DNA from: Acidobacteriota bacterium
Lineage (GTDB): Bacteria > Acidobacteriota > Blastocatellia > Pyrinomonadales > Pyrinomonadaceae
DNA length: 64,000 nucleotides
Assembly (NCBI GenBank): GCA_025463135.1
Contig: JAOAPY010000015.1
Coordinates: forward strand, 124,001 to 188,000
Direction of reading: 5' to 3'
The notes under the pieces are model-generated. The model was not told where the DNA came from and did no database searches. It worked only from the letters and a program-made list of their open reading frames with translations. The position numbers were made by a program, and so were the translations under genes. Within the stretch, counting starts at the first letter, position 1. Every line of letters begins with the position of its first letter. Shown here piece by piece: positions 26,919-34,859 of this stretch.

Positions 26919-28064
26919 ATGCCATCGGATTCCCTTTATTCTCTCTCTCTCGAGCAACAGATTGGACAACTTTTCTATATCGGGCTCCAGGGCACGGAAC
27001 TCGATGAGCCGGTGCGTGCTCTCTTAACTGAGATCACTCCGGGCGGCGTAATCATCTTCGGCCGTAACGTTGCCGGACCGGAACAGCTAAGACGGCTGCT
27101 CGACGGAATCCGTGAAGTGCTTGCGGTCCCTCCACTGCTTGGTGTCGATCAAGAAGGCGGGCTGGTTGATCGCCTCCGTCGTATTCTGACGCCTATGCCG
27201 GCGGCGCGCGTGATTCGAGAGCATGGTGATCTGGCGGCCGCACGTGCCCTGGGGAGCATCACCGCCGAAGTCCTGCGCATGCTGGGCTTCAACATGAACT
27301 TCGCCCCGGTGATGGAGATCATGACCGACGAACGCGACCTGCTCTCGAACGGTCTCTATTCCCGTTCGTTTGGCCGTTCGCCGGGCGAGGTCCTGGGCTA
27401 CACTACGGTTTACCTGCGCGGCTTGCAGGGTGCCGGCTGTATCGGATGTCTCAAGCACTTTCCCGGAATCGGCGCCGGCGAAGTGGATTCGCATGAATCG
27501 ATGCCCCTCGTGCACCTGACGCATGACGATCTGATCGCCAAGGACCTGGCCCCTTACATCGAGTTGTTCCAACGCAAAGACGATCGAGTGCGCTGCGTAA
27601 TGGTCAGTCACGGCGGCTTTCCGGATATCGACATCCTGAAGCAGGTGAAGGGCGGCGCCATTGAGCCGGCCTCGCTCAGTCACGACATCGTGACCAAACT
27701 TCTGCGGCAGGAACTCGGCTACAAGCATCTGGTGATGACTGACGATCTTGAAATGGGCGCAATCGCGCGACACTGCGAGATCGAGCAGGCAGTAGTGCGT
27801 GCTTTTATGGCAGGTGAAGACATGCTCTCCATTTGCGCAAGCCCGGAATTGATCCGGCGCGGCTATCATGCGCTGCTGCATGCCGCGCGCGAAGGAATAA
27901 TTCCAAAAGAGCGACTGCAAGCTTCGCTTAGACGCATCGCTGCATTCAAGCTGCTCGCGCAACCGCCATTGCCGCTTGATATCGAGCGGATACACTTCCT
28001 CTCCGATAAGATTGCGGAGCTGAATGCGAAGCTCAATTACGTCTACGGAGGATCAACAGCATGA
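26919..28064 (+). CDS. nagZ: Beta-N-acetylhexosaminidase, glycoside hydrolase family 3 (NagZ-like)
   Basis: A 381-residue GH3 enzyme without signal peptide, so cytoplasmic, as expected for NagZ, which removes N-acetylglucosamine from anhydromuropeptides in wall recycling. The loop KHFPGIGAGEVDSHESMP near residue 180 carries the Asp-Ser-His acid/base dyad, and TDDLEMGAI near 272 carries the nucleophile Asp. GVDQEGGLVDRL matches the substrate-binding segment. One oddity is Ile where most NagZ have His (KHFPGHG). The stop overlaps the start of the solute-binding lipoprotein by four bases, suggesting that import and recycling are linked. Confidence 0.9.
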   Translation: MPSDSLYSLSLEQQIGQLFYIGLQGTELDEPVRALLTEITPGGVIIFGRNVAGPEQLRRLLDGIREVLAVPPLLGVDQEGGLVDRLRRILTPMPAARVIREHGDLAAARALGSITAEVLRMLGFNMNFAPVMEIMTDERDLLSNGLYSRSFGRSPGEVLGYTTVYLRGLQGAGCIGCLKHFPGIGAGEVDSHESMPLVHLTHDDLIAKDLAPYIELFQRKDDRVRCVMVSHGGFPDIDILKQVKGGAIEPASLSHDIVTKLLRQELGYKHLVMTDDLEMGAIARHCEIEQAVVRAFMAGEDMLSICASPELIRRGYHALLHAAREGIIPKERLQASLRRIAAFKLLAQPPLPLDIERIHFLSDKIAELNAKLNYVYGGSTA

Positions 28065-29692
28065 TGTCTGCAACAGGATCGCGCCGGGCCAGGTGGCACG
28101 AGCGTCCCGGCCGTGGGCGTTGGGGCGAGGGCGAATGGCTGAGGAGCTTGAGCCTGGCGTTAGTCGTTTTCTTACTCCTTATGCCGCTCGGCTGTCGCCG
28201 TAAGAGTACCGCTTTCGTGATCGCGCTGAGTGATAACATTCGCACCATCGATCCGATTGGCGCCCCTTCAGTAGAAGCAGCGAGCGAACGCGTGCGCTCG
28301 CTGATGTTCAACTCTTTGGTCAAGAAGGATGCGAAGTTTGATTACGTCGGCGAGCTCGCTGAAAATATTCAACGCTCGGATGATGGGCTCACCTACACTT
28401 TTACACTGCACGACGGCGTCAAGTTTCATGACAACCGGCCACTGACCTCAGCCGATGCCAAGTACACTCTCGATCTCATTTTAGAAAAAGAATTCGCGAA
28501 GGCGGCGAGCTTTTTTGAAGGCTCGGGAGCTGACAAGAAGCGTTACGTAAAGAGTGTCGCCGCGCCTGATCCAAAGACGCTGGTTGTCACGCTCAACAAA
28601 CCGTGGATGGGGTTACTCTCGAATCTGGTGCCCGTACCGATCATTCCCAAAGACAGCTATGCAACGCAAAAGGATCATCCGGTGGGCACCGGTCCTTTTA
28701 AATTCGTCAGCTATGACAGCTCGCAGCAGGTCGTTGATCTGGCGGCCGATGACGATTACTGGGAGGGGCCGCCGCAGATCAAATCGCTGCGCGTGCGAGT
28801 GATTAGCGACGCCAACGCGATGCAGGCTGAGTTGCTGTCCGGCCGGGTGGATATTGCGCCGCTGCCGACCAGCCTCTCGCCCGATGCCATCAAAGCGCTT
28901 GGTGGAAATTCGAAGTTACAGGTGGTCCAGTTCCCTGGTTCGAATCTGGTCTTGCTGACTTTCAATGTTTCCGAGCCGCCGCTCAATGACGTGCGGGTGC
29001 GCCAGGCCATTTGTTATGCCATCGATCGCGAAGGCATGATCCGCGATCTGTTGTTGGGCCAGGGAAAACTAGCCCACTCAATCCTGCCGGAAGAATCGTG
29101 GGCCTATACCCCAGGCCAAAAATATTCATACGATCCGGCAGAGGCCAAACGCTTGTTGGATGAAGCTGGTTTCAAAGATCCGCTGATGCGTTTTTCGAAA
29201 CCGCTCGTCTTCAGAATTTCCGGAAGCAGCACGCAGGCGCGCAACGTCGCCGGTATTATTCAAAGCTCTCTGAAACAGGTGGGCATTCCCGTATCGATTG
29301 AATCGGCTGAGACGAACACGCACTTTCAGGAGCTGCGCCGCGGACACTTTCAGCTTGCGTATGGTCAATGGGTAGGGGGAAATCAGGATCCAATCTTCTA
29401 CAAGGATCTATTCGCTACGTCTGAGATTCCCACTGAGACGCGCGCGTCAAAAAATCGCAGCCGCTACAGCAGTGCCGCTTTGGATCCTTTGCTGGAGGAA
29501 GCAGTCAACACGTTCGACCGGCAGAAAACCTTGCCGCTTTACGTGCAGATTCAAGCGATGGTCAGTCACGATGCGCCCATCCTGCCGCTCTGGTACCAGG
29601 CAAACATGGTGATTGCAAAACAGGGTGTGGGAAATATTCACGTGGACGCGAGCGGCGACTGGGGCTTTGTACGCAATCTGACCGTGAAGTAG
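28061..29692 (+). CDS. ABC transporter solute-binding lipoprotein, family 5 (peptide/nickel type)
   Basis: A 543-residue protein. The hydrophobic segment and lipobox end at Cys46 (VVFLLLMPLGC), so it is a predicted lipoprotein. The body matches SBP family 5: RTIDPIGAPSVEAASERV, GLTYTFTLHDGVKFHDNRPL, VGTGPFKFVSYDS, DVRVRQAICYAIDREGMI. Members bind oligopeptides, dipeptides or nickel and feed an ABC permease; no permease gene is in the window. It is coupled to nagZ, so muropeptide-type ligands are plausible but unproven. The first ~25 residues (RARWHERPGRGRWGEGEW) are encoded by sequence like an interspersed repeat (28091-28120), so the true start may be later. Confidence 0.9.
   Translation: MMSATGSRRARWHERPGRGRWGEGEWLRSLSLALVVFLLLMPLGCRRKSTAFVIALSDNIRTIDPIGAPSVEAASERVRSLMFNSLVKKDAKFDYVGELAENIQRSDDGLTYTFTLHDGVKFHDNRPLTSADAKYTLDLILEKEFAKAASFFEGSGADKKRYVKSVAAPDPKTLVVTLNKPWMGLLSNLVPVPIIPKDSYATQKDHPVGTGPFKFVSYDSSQQVVDLAADDDYWEGPPQIKSLRVRVISDANAMQAELLSGRVDIAPLPTSLSPDAIKALGGNSKLQVVQFPGSNLVLLTFNVSEPPLNDVRVRQAICYAIDREGMIRDLLLGQGKLAHSILPEESWAYTPGQKYSYDPAEAKRLLDEAGFKDPLMRFSKPLVFRISGSSTQARNVAGIIQSSLKQVGIPVSIESAETNTHFQELRRGHFQLAYGQWVGGNQDPIFYKDLFATSEIPTETRASKNRSRYSSAALDPLLEEAVNTFDRQKTLPLYVQIQAMVSHDAPILPLWYQANMVIAKQGVGNIHVDASGDWGFVRNLTVK
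28091..28120. repeat. Repeat-like palindrome in the coding start of the solute-binding protein
   Basis: The sequence gtggcacgagcgtcccggccgtgggc closely resembles the intergenic repeat at 43645-43670 (gtggcacgggcgtcccgcccgtgg) and the inverted copy near 33818-33846. Here it encodes the arginine-rich head of the lipoprotein signal. Confidence 0.5.
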
Positions 29693-29956
29693 TAGCACCG
29701 ACTTCAGGATGTGATTGGAGTGCTAGCCCGCGCGGGCGAAAGCATAGAGCCTGGGGTGGGGCGCAGCGGAACCCCCAGGTTCAAATGATGCAATGAATTT
29801 CGAGCCCGTGAACGGGTGACAGCTCAAGCAAAAGGTGTGCTGCTAAAAAAACCGCTGTCGCCCACTACGTGGGCTCGATCTTGTTCTTGAACCGATTGTC
29901 CTGGGGTTCCGCGCTGCGCTCCACCCCAAGCTTTATGCTGCCACCCGCTAGGCGGG
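29693..29956. repeat. Nested inverted repeats downstream of the solute-binding gene
   Basis: No gene is seen. Two nested inverted pairs are visible: an outer one (gcctggggtggggcgcagcg near 29750; gcgctgcgctccaccccaag near 29912), flanked by ctagcccgcgcgggc and acccgctaggcgggttag, and an inner one (gagcccgtgaacgggtgacagc near 29801; gctgtcgcccactacgtggg near 29857). The stretch lies between two convergent genes. Confidence 0.65.
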
Positions 29957-30568
29957 TTAGATAAACGCCCTCGTCAATTCCGCTTTGCTAATCGCACCTT
30001 CGCGAATCAAACGCGGCTCTGCGCCACTCACGTCCAGCACCGTTGACGCTGCAACTTCGCCCACATCGCCACCGTCGACAATCAAGTCCACCCCGTTAGG
30101 AAAATAGCCTTCGACTTCCCTTGCAGTTCGCGCCGCCGGCTGTCCCGACACATTTGCGCTCGTCGCCGTCAGTGCGCCGCCGCAGGCGCGTAGAAACTCG
30201 CGCACACGCGCGTCGTTTGGCAGACGAACGCCAATCGTGCCCGTCCTAACCGTCAACTCCTCGGGTAAGTCCGGACGCGCCTGGCCCACCAGCGTCAACG
30301 GTCCCGGCCAATAGCGTTCAGCAACGCGATTAAACAGAGACGACCTCAACGAGATGAAGCGATCCACCTGATCGGAATCCGCAATCAAGACCAGAATTGG
30401 CTTTCCTTCTTCCCTGCCCTTCAGCTTTATCAGCGCCCGCAGCGCAGCCTGGTTGAATGGATCGACACCCAAGCCATAGAAGGTGTCGGTGCGAAAAGCG
30501 ATAAGGCCGCCGCGGCGAATGATCTCTGCAGCCATAGCTTGAGTGGTTTTGGGTTTGTTGTGGATCAT
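29957..30568 (-). CDS. tsaC: L-threonylcarbamoyladenylate synthase (TsaC/Sua5/YrdC family)
   Basis: A 203-residue cytoplasmic enzyme that makes threonylcarbamoyl-AMP from threonine, bicarbonate and ATP for the t6A modification of tRNA. Family marks are GGLIAFRTDTFYGLGVDPF, KGREEGKPILVLI, RYWPGPLTLV, TGTIGVRLPND and LTATSANVSGQPAA. The length fits the short TsaC form without the Sua5 extension. I start at MIHNKPKTT (30568); a frame ten codons longer exists but adds an unlikely head, and MAAEII ten residues in is another possible start. It stands alone between repeat clusters. Confidence 0.9.
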   Translation of the reverse strand: MIHNKPKTTQAMAAEIIRRGGLIAFRTDTFYGLGVDPFNQAALRALIKLKGREEGKPILVLIADSDQVDRFISLRSSLFNRVAERYWPGPLTLVGQARPDLPEELTVRTGTIGVRLPNDARVREFLRACGGALTATSANVSGQPAARTAREVEGYFPNGVDLIVDGGDVGEVAASTVLDVSGAEPRLIREGAISKAELTRAFI

Positions 30569-30717
30569 CAACGCGGCGGCAGGCAGCAAGCAGGACACCG
30601 GCGGTTCGAGGAAGCACCTGCAGTCAACCTCAGCTTTGAAGTATGCGCAGAACCCGTGAAATGCTTCACGTTTTATGGTCGCTGTTCAAGCGGTATATAG
30701 TTGGCTCCTAGTATTAG

Positions 30718-30870
30718 CTTTCCGTAAAGCACTTGGATCATTATTTGGACGAATTTGAGTTTCGATTCAACAACCGTGAAAACCCTTTTATATTCCGTGA
30801 TACGCTGCTCAAACTTTTGGCTACAACGAACTTTGAATACAAAGAACTGACGGCAGATAAGGCAGCTTAG
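30718..30870 (+). pseudogene. C-terminal remnant of an IS1595/ISXO2-type transposase
   Basis: A stop-bounded reading frame gives about 50 residues, SVKHLDHYLDEFEFRFNNRE, then NPFIFRDTLLKLLATTNFEY, ending at TAG 30868-30870. The pattern HLDxYLDEFxFRFNxR is the conserved tail of IS1595-family (ISXO2-like) DDE transposases. All upstream catalytic parts are missing, no terminal inverted repeats are seen, and the frame has no start. The remnant overlaps the last four bases of the convergent unknown gene, which may have been truncated or brought in by the same event. Confidence 0.75.
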
Positions 30871-32015
30871 GGCTGCGCCTGTAAGTATACGTTGGCGCTA
30901 AATCTCGGTAGGGCCAGCGTTACTCTCACCCTTCGCGGCAAGACATTGTGGCCACGCGCTGTTATAAAAAACCATCCCCATGGAAATGTTTCTAAGTCCC
31001 CGTCTGTTGTACGGACAGTAATAGTTGGACAGTTTCCGTCCGATCTAACCTTCCCAACATCTTCATAAATCGCCGTAATAACATGAAAGGTTTTCACATC
31101 AGCACCAGACGTAATAGAAACTGGCTTAAAGGGATCGTCCGCGTCCTTTTCACACAGCTGATATGGACGACGTTGTTCGGGATTTTGCGGTATGTCTGCG
31201 CGATACCCATCAATTTCAACGGTTAAACCTTCAATCGGAATATCAGAACTAACACCAATATAGATATTGATTCGCTGCAACCTTCCGACCTTGATAATCT
31301 CGTGATACGGGGAAGTGTTTGAGTACGTAATTTTCAGCGATGATAGACCCTCGATATGTTCCTTTGCTTTAGCTAATTCGGCGTCTCTTTCTTCAATCCT
31401 GACCTGAGCAGTTGCGAGTTGTCCCTTGAAGGCCAGACGTTCTGATTCAAAGGATGTCTGCAATTTAGTGTTTGCGTCTTGAAGTCTCTTAATGTCACCC
31501 TTACCCGCATTGACCTGGATTCCCCATGTCATGTCACGCTTTTCCAGTCTCGCCACCTTTGACTCTAAGTTTAGACGCGCTAATTCGTCATCGCTCGACG
31601 GTGCTATCTTAAGAGGCTCTTTGGCGGGAATCGGCCCTCGGCTAACGCTCTTAATTGAGGTCAAGAGAAACCCGATAGCGATCCCAATAAATACTGAACG
31701 CCAGGGAAGTAATGTCGCTACATGCGAGGTATAACCTCTCAGGGCAAGCAGAGTTGTCGGATCAGCAAATTGGGTTAACCAAATTACAAAGAGCACGATG
31801 GCTAGAATAAGAGACAGAAACCCATTGCCAACCCAGCGGAATGTTCTTGAGCGGTTTGCGAAAAACTGAGTCCTGACAACCGCAGCAGAGAATAGAATCC
31901 ACGCAATAAATAACGCGGTTCTTTTGCCGAATAACGCAAGCACCAGCGCCACCCCAGCGAGCAGGAGCGGACTTTCAATAAGAGTCCAAGCCTTATTCCC
32001 CTTCGATCCGGACAT
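30867..32015 (-). CDS. Unknown membrane protein with coiled coil
   Basis: A 382-residue protein of no family I recognise. About four membrane segments lie in residues 10-125 (LLLAGVALVLALF, ALFIAWILFSAAVV, FLSLILAIVLFVIWL, VFIGIAIGFLLTSI), then a charged coiled coil at ~148-225 (LNLESKVARLEKRD, AQVRIEERDAELAKAKEHIE), then a C-terminal beta-rich domain from ~235 with a possible extracytoplasmic or cytoplasmic binding fold. Its base usage is more AT-rich than its neighbours, and the end abuts a transposase remnant, which points to acquisition. Role unknown. Confidence 0.8.
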   Translation of the reverse strand: MSGSKGNKAWTLIESPLLLAGVALVLALFGKRTALFIAWILFSAAVVRTQFFANRSRTFRWVGNGFLSLILAIVLFVIWLTQFADPTTLLALRGYTSHVATLLPWRSVFIGIAIGFLLTSIKSVSRGPIPAKEPLKIAPSSDDELARLNLESKVARLEKRDMTWGIQVNAGKGDIKRLQDANTKLQTSFESERLAFKGQLATAQVRIEERDAELAKAKEHIEGLSSLKITYSNTSPYHEIIKVGRLQRINIYIGVSSDIPIEGLTVEIDGYRADIPQNPEQRRPYQLCEKDADDPFKPVSITSGADVKTFHVITAIYEDVGKVRSDGNCPTITVRTTDGDLETFPWGWFFITARGHNVLPRRVRVTLALPRFSANVYLQAQP

Positions 32016-32136
32016 GAGGTAACACCACCTTCGGCAAGGGATTTTCCGTCACTGACAGAACGACCGTTCCGACACTTGTCAGATAAATCGGTCGCTACTC
32101 GCTAGTTTCCGGGGATCCTCAGCTTGCGTCAAGGAG

Positions 32137-33591
32137 CTAGGTCTCGGATTTATCCGACGCGTCGCCGCCGACGGAGACGTAGCGGCGGCCGAGACCGAGT
32201 TGGCGGAGTTTGTGTTGTAGTGACTGGCGGTGCATGTCAAGGATTTCGGCGGCGCGAGTGACGTTGCCGTTCGTGTGCTCGAGACAGCGGGAGATGTAAC
32301 GCCGCTCAAATTCCCTGCGGTCTTCGCGAAAATCGGCGGTGAAAGGAACGTCGATGCCCCCACTAACACCTTCGGAACTCGCGTTGACATTACCCGGCAA
32401 GCTGGTAGTGATCTCTTCCGCGAGATCGTTCGCGGTCAATTCCTCGCCCTCAGCCATGATGACCGCGCGTTCGATCGTGTTCTTCAATTCCCGCACGTTG
32501 CCCGGCCAGTCATAGTCAACCAGTCGCCGCAAAGCGCTCTGGCCCAGGGCCCGCGCCGGTAATTCAAAATGTTCGGCAGCGGCCTTGGCAAATTTTTCCG
32601 CGAGTACCGGAATGTCTTCACGACGCTCGCGCAAAGGTGGAATCTCAATCGTGACCACGCGCAGGCGATAGAAAAGATCGGCGCGGAAATTTCCGTTGGC
32701 GATTTCCTGCTCCAGGGGCCGGTGCGTCGCGCTGATGATGCGCACGTCCACGGGAATCGATTCGTTGCCGCCCAGGCGCTCGATGCGGCGCTCTTCGAGC
32801 GCGCGCAGCAGCTTTGCCTGCACGTTTGAGCTCATGTCGCCAATCTCGTCGAGAAACAGGGTGCCACCGTCCGCTTGTTCAAATTTGCCTTCACGCCGAG
32901 CCGCAGCCCCTGTAAAAGCGCCTTTTTCGTGGCCAAAAAGTTCCGATTCAATTAATTCAGCGGGCAGCGCCGCGCAGTTGACCGCCACGAAGGCGCCGTT
33001 GCGTCGCACGCTGTTGCGTTCGTGAATTTCGCGCGCCACCAACTCTTTGCCGGTGCCTGATTCACCGCGCACCAAAACTGTGGCATCGGTTTCGGCGACC
33101 TTTTCGATCATGCTGCGCACGCGTTTCATTCCTTCGGAATTACCAATCAGCGCGCCGCGCGCGGACCTCTCGATTTCGATTCTTTTACGAAGCGAATAGT
33201 TTTCGCGTCTCAGCTGTACGGTCTCGGCGGCATTCTTAACCACCAGCCGGAGATCGTCGAGTTCAAAAGGCTTTGAGAGATAGTCATAGGCGCCGGACTT
33301 CACCGCCTCAACCGCCATGCGTTCAGAGCCGTGCGCGGTGATAATGATCACGAGAGGGGCGCTGCCGTTGGCGGTGCGAATTTCGCGCAAGAAATCCAGT
33401 CCGCTAATGCCGGGTAAGTTAACGTCGAGGAGCAACAGGTCGGGCTCCTGCTGTTTGATCAAGAGGCGAGCGGCCTCAGCTGAATCAGCTTCGGAAATGT
33501 TATAGCCAAATGCACTCAGCGCGCGGCGCATGCCATAGCGGGCGGCCTCTTCATCGTCAACAAGTAGTAATCGCAATGCGTCTTTTCTCAC
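32137..33591 (-). CDS. Sigma-54-dependent response regulator, NtrC family
   Basis: A 484-residue regulator. The receiver domain spans residues 6-118, with phosphoacceptor Asp in LLLLDVNLPGISG. The AAA+ domain has Walker A GESGTGKE, the sigma-54 contact loop GAFTGA and Walker B GGTLFLDEIGD. A Fis-type helix-turn-helix lies near the end (NVTRAAEILDMHRQSLQHKL). It should activate transcription at -24/-12 promoters after phosphorylation. The start is GTG at 33591. The probable partner is the histidine kinase encoded at 34860-36950; a terminator-like hairpin at 33744-33775 lies between this gene and the rest of the group, so it may have its own promoter. Targets are not visible. Confidence 0.93.
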   Translation of the reverse strand: MRKDALRLLLVDDEEAARYGMRRALSAFGYNISEADSAEAARLLIKQQEPDLLLLDVNLPGISGLDFLREIRTANGSAPLVIIITAHGSERMAVEAVKSGAYDYLSKPFELDDLRLVVKNAAETVQLRRENYSLRKRIEIERSARGALIGNSEGMKRVRSMIEKVAETDATVLVRGESGTGKELVAREIHERNSVRRNGAFVAVNCAALPAELIESELFGHEKGAFTGAAARREGKFEQADGGTLFLDEIGDMSSNVQAKLLRALEERRIERLGGNESIPVDVRIISATHRPLEQEIANGNFRADLFYRLRVVTIEIPPLRERREDIPVLAEKFAKAAAEHFELPARALGQSALRRLVDYDWPGNVRELKNTIERAVIMAEGEELTANDLAEEITTSLPGNVNASSEGVSGGIDVPFTADFREDRREFERRYISRCLEHTNGNVTRAAEILDMHRQSLQHKLRQLGLGRRYVSVGGDASDKSET

Positions 33592-33867
33592 TCTGCCGGT
33601 AGTTTAGAGCTTTCTACGCAGATTTCCCTAGCGCATTGCGTGCCACAAGGTCCGACAATCTTCAGATTGTCGATGATTCGCGAAAGAGTCTCCCTGGTGA
33701 TCCCCCTGCTGATCATCGACAAACTGAAGTTTGTCGGACGAACGCAAAAAAGCGGGAACGAGTCCCGCTTCTTTGTGAGATTTCTTGAAGGATCCAGAGG
33801 GAGAAGTGCGGCCGCTACGGCCCACGGGCGAGACGCCCGTGCCACGACCATGCCACGCGATACCACT
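33592..33867. repeat. Intergenic repeats: tccgacaaactt pair and cacgggcg palindrome
   Basis: The stretch holds one paired inverted unit of the tccgacaaacttcagtttgtcg family (33651-33739, arms facing each other) and, at 33818-33846, the palindrome cccacgggcgagacgcccgtg. A terminator hairpin lies between them and is listed separately. No gene is seen. Confidence 0.75.
33744..33775 (-). terminator. Rho-independent terminator for the secreted-protein gene
   Basis: Read on the minus strand it gives AGCGGGACTCGTTCCCGCT followed by TTTTTG: a seven-pair GC-rich stem, a five-base loop and a run of Ts. It lies ~95 bases downstream of the stop at 33868, so it would end transcripts of the secreted protein before the response regulator. 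Confidence 0.7.
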
Positions 33868-34521
33868 TTACTTCATTGCGCGCTTGGCGGTCATCACCAG
33901 AATGATCGCGTCGCCGGATGGTCCGACATTAAGGGTGCCGACCACTACGGGCTGGCCTTCGCGCATGCTGATATCCGTAGTCAGCCCCGTGTTCTCGTAG
34001 TTGATAACCGGCGGCGCGGTACCATTCGAGGCGACGCCGTTGTAAGTCACGACTGGTATTCGTGAGCCAAAGTTGAACCCGTCCATGCGAATCATCTTGC
34101 GACCCTGGGCGTCTTCAAACATCTTGACTGAAACAATCTTGAAGTCGTTAAAGCTGGGCGTGTTATTTGTCGCCGCGCCTGAGGCCAGCAAGGGGCCACC
34201 GATCCATCTCAGGCTTAGACGGCCATCGCTCTTGACCCGATTAATTAGCGTCGCGGTCAAGCGATAATTCTTGAAAGGCAGTGACGCCTTCAATTCGCGT
34301 ACGACCTGATCGAGTACTGCCGGTAGCTTTTCATCGGCGACGTCCTGGTTCGTGCCGACGATGAGATAAAGCTGAGTGTCCAGGTTGATCTCATCATTCT
34401 TGTTGTCAGCGGCGGTCGGTTTATCATCCTGCGCCAGCACCGGACGAACATTGGCTGCAAAGCAGAACAGCGCCACAAAAAGTATGAGTGAGTAGCTTAA
34501 GCGGCCAGGGAAACGATTCAT
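33868..34521 (-). CDS. Unknown exported protein in a two-component locus
   Basis: A 217-residue protein with a signal peptide (SLILFVALFCFAANVRPVLAQ, residues 11-31) and strong start signals: GAGGAG upstream of the ATG. The body is beta-rich: TQLYLIVGTNQDVADEKLP, YRLTATLINRVKSDGRLSLR, GQPVVVGTLNVGPSGDAIIL. I do not recognise a family; the pattern is similar to small periplasmic domains that go with secretion or adhesion machinery, but that is only an impression. It lies between the histidine kinase and the sigma-54 regulator on the same strand and could be a sensor partner or simply a neighbour. Confidence 0.8.
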   Translation of the reverse strand: MNRFPGRLSYSLILFVALFCFAANVRPVLAQDDKPTAADNKNDEINLDTQLYLIVGTNQDVADEKLPAVLDQVVRELKASLPFKNYRLTATLINRVKSDGRLSLRWIGGPLLASGAATNNTPSFNDFKIVSVKMFEDAQGRKMIRMDGFNFGSRIPVVTYNGVASNGTAPPVINYENTGLTTDISMREGQPVVVGTLNVGPSGDAIILVMTAKRAMK

Positions 34522-34859
34522 TTCATTTTCTCCTCGGTTGACGTGTCGAGATTGATTTTCCGCGACGCCCCAGCCTCGGTGGCTCGGCGATGTCTTGCCG
34601 GCGGATTACGGTTAATACACACGCACGCTGTTGGCAAAAGTTCCGTAGAGGCGAAGCTGAGAACAACTGCGGGGCGATTTTGAATTGATGCCACGGCCTT
34701 GCGCCGTGGAGCATCACGCTCGCACCTACCATGAGCCCCGGAACCCGAAGAGAGATGCCACGGGCTGGCCCCGTGGGGCGTCACGCTTTTCATTTTAGGT
34801 AAGCAAGCACTCGAGGTGCAGCAACAAATGTGAGGCTCCACGGCGCAAGGCCGTGGCAT
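34522..34859. repeat. Three copies of a ccacggccttgcgccgtgg repeat
   Basis: Copies of the palindrome gatgccacggc...gccgtgg lie at about 34686-34718, 34754-34785 (diverged) and, inverted, 34832-34861, the last abutting the kinase stop codon. An open frame of 113 codons runs through them, but its proline/arginine/cysteine-rich product follows the repeats and is not a credible protein. The rest of these 338 bases holds the ribosome-binding site of the secreted-protein gene. Confidence 0.75.

Noticed and set aside
34518-34859. Open frame of 113 codons on the minus strand before the secreted-protein gene
   Set aside because: It runs through three copies of a palindromic repeat and its product is Pro/Arg/Cys-rich without any domain; the composition follows the repeat.
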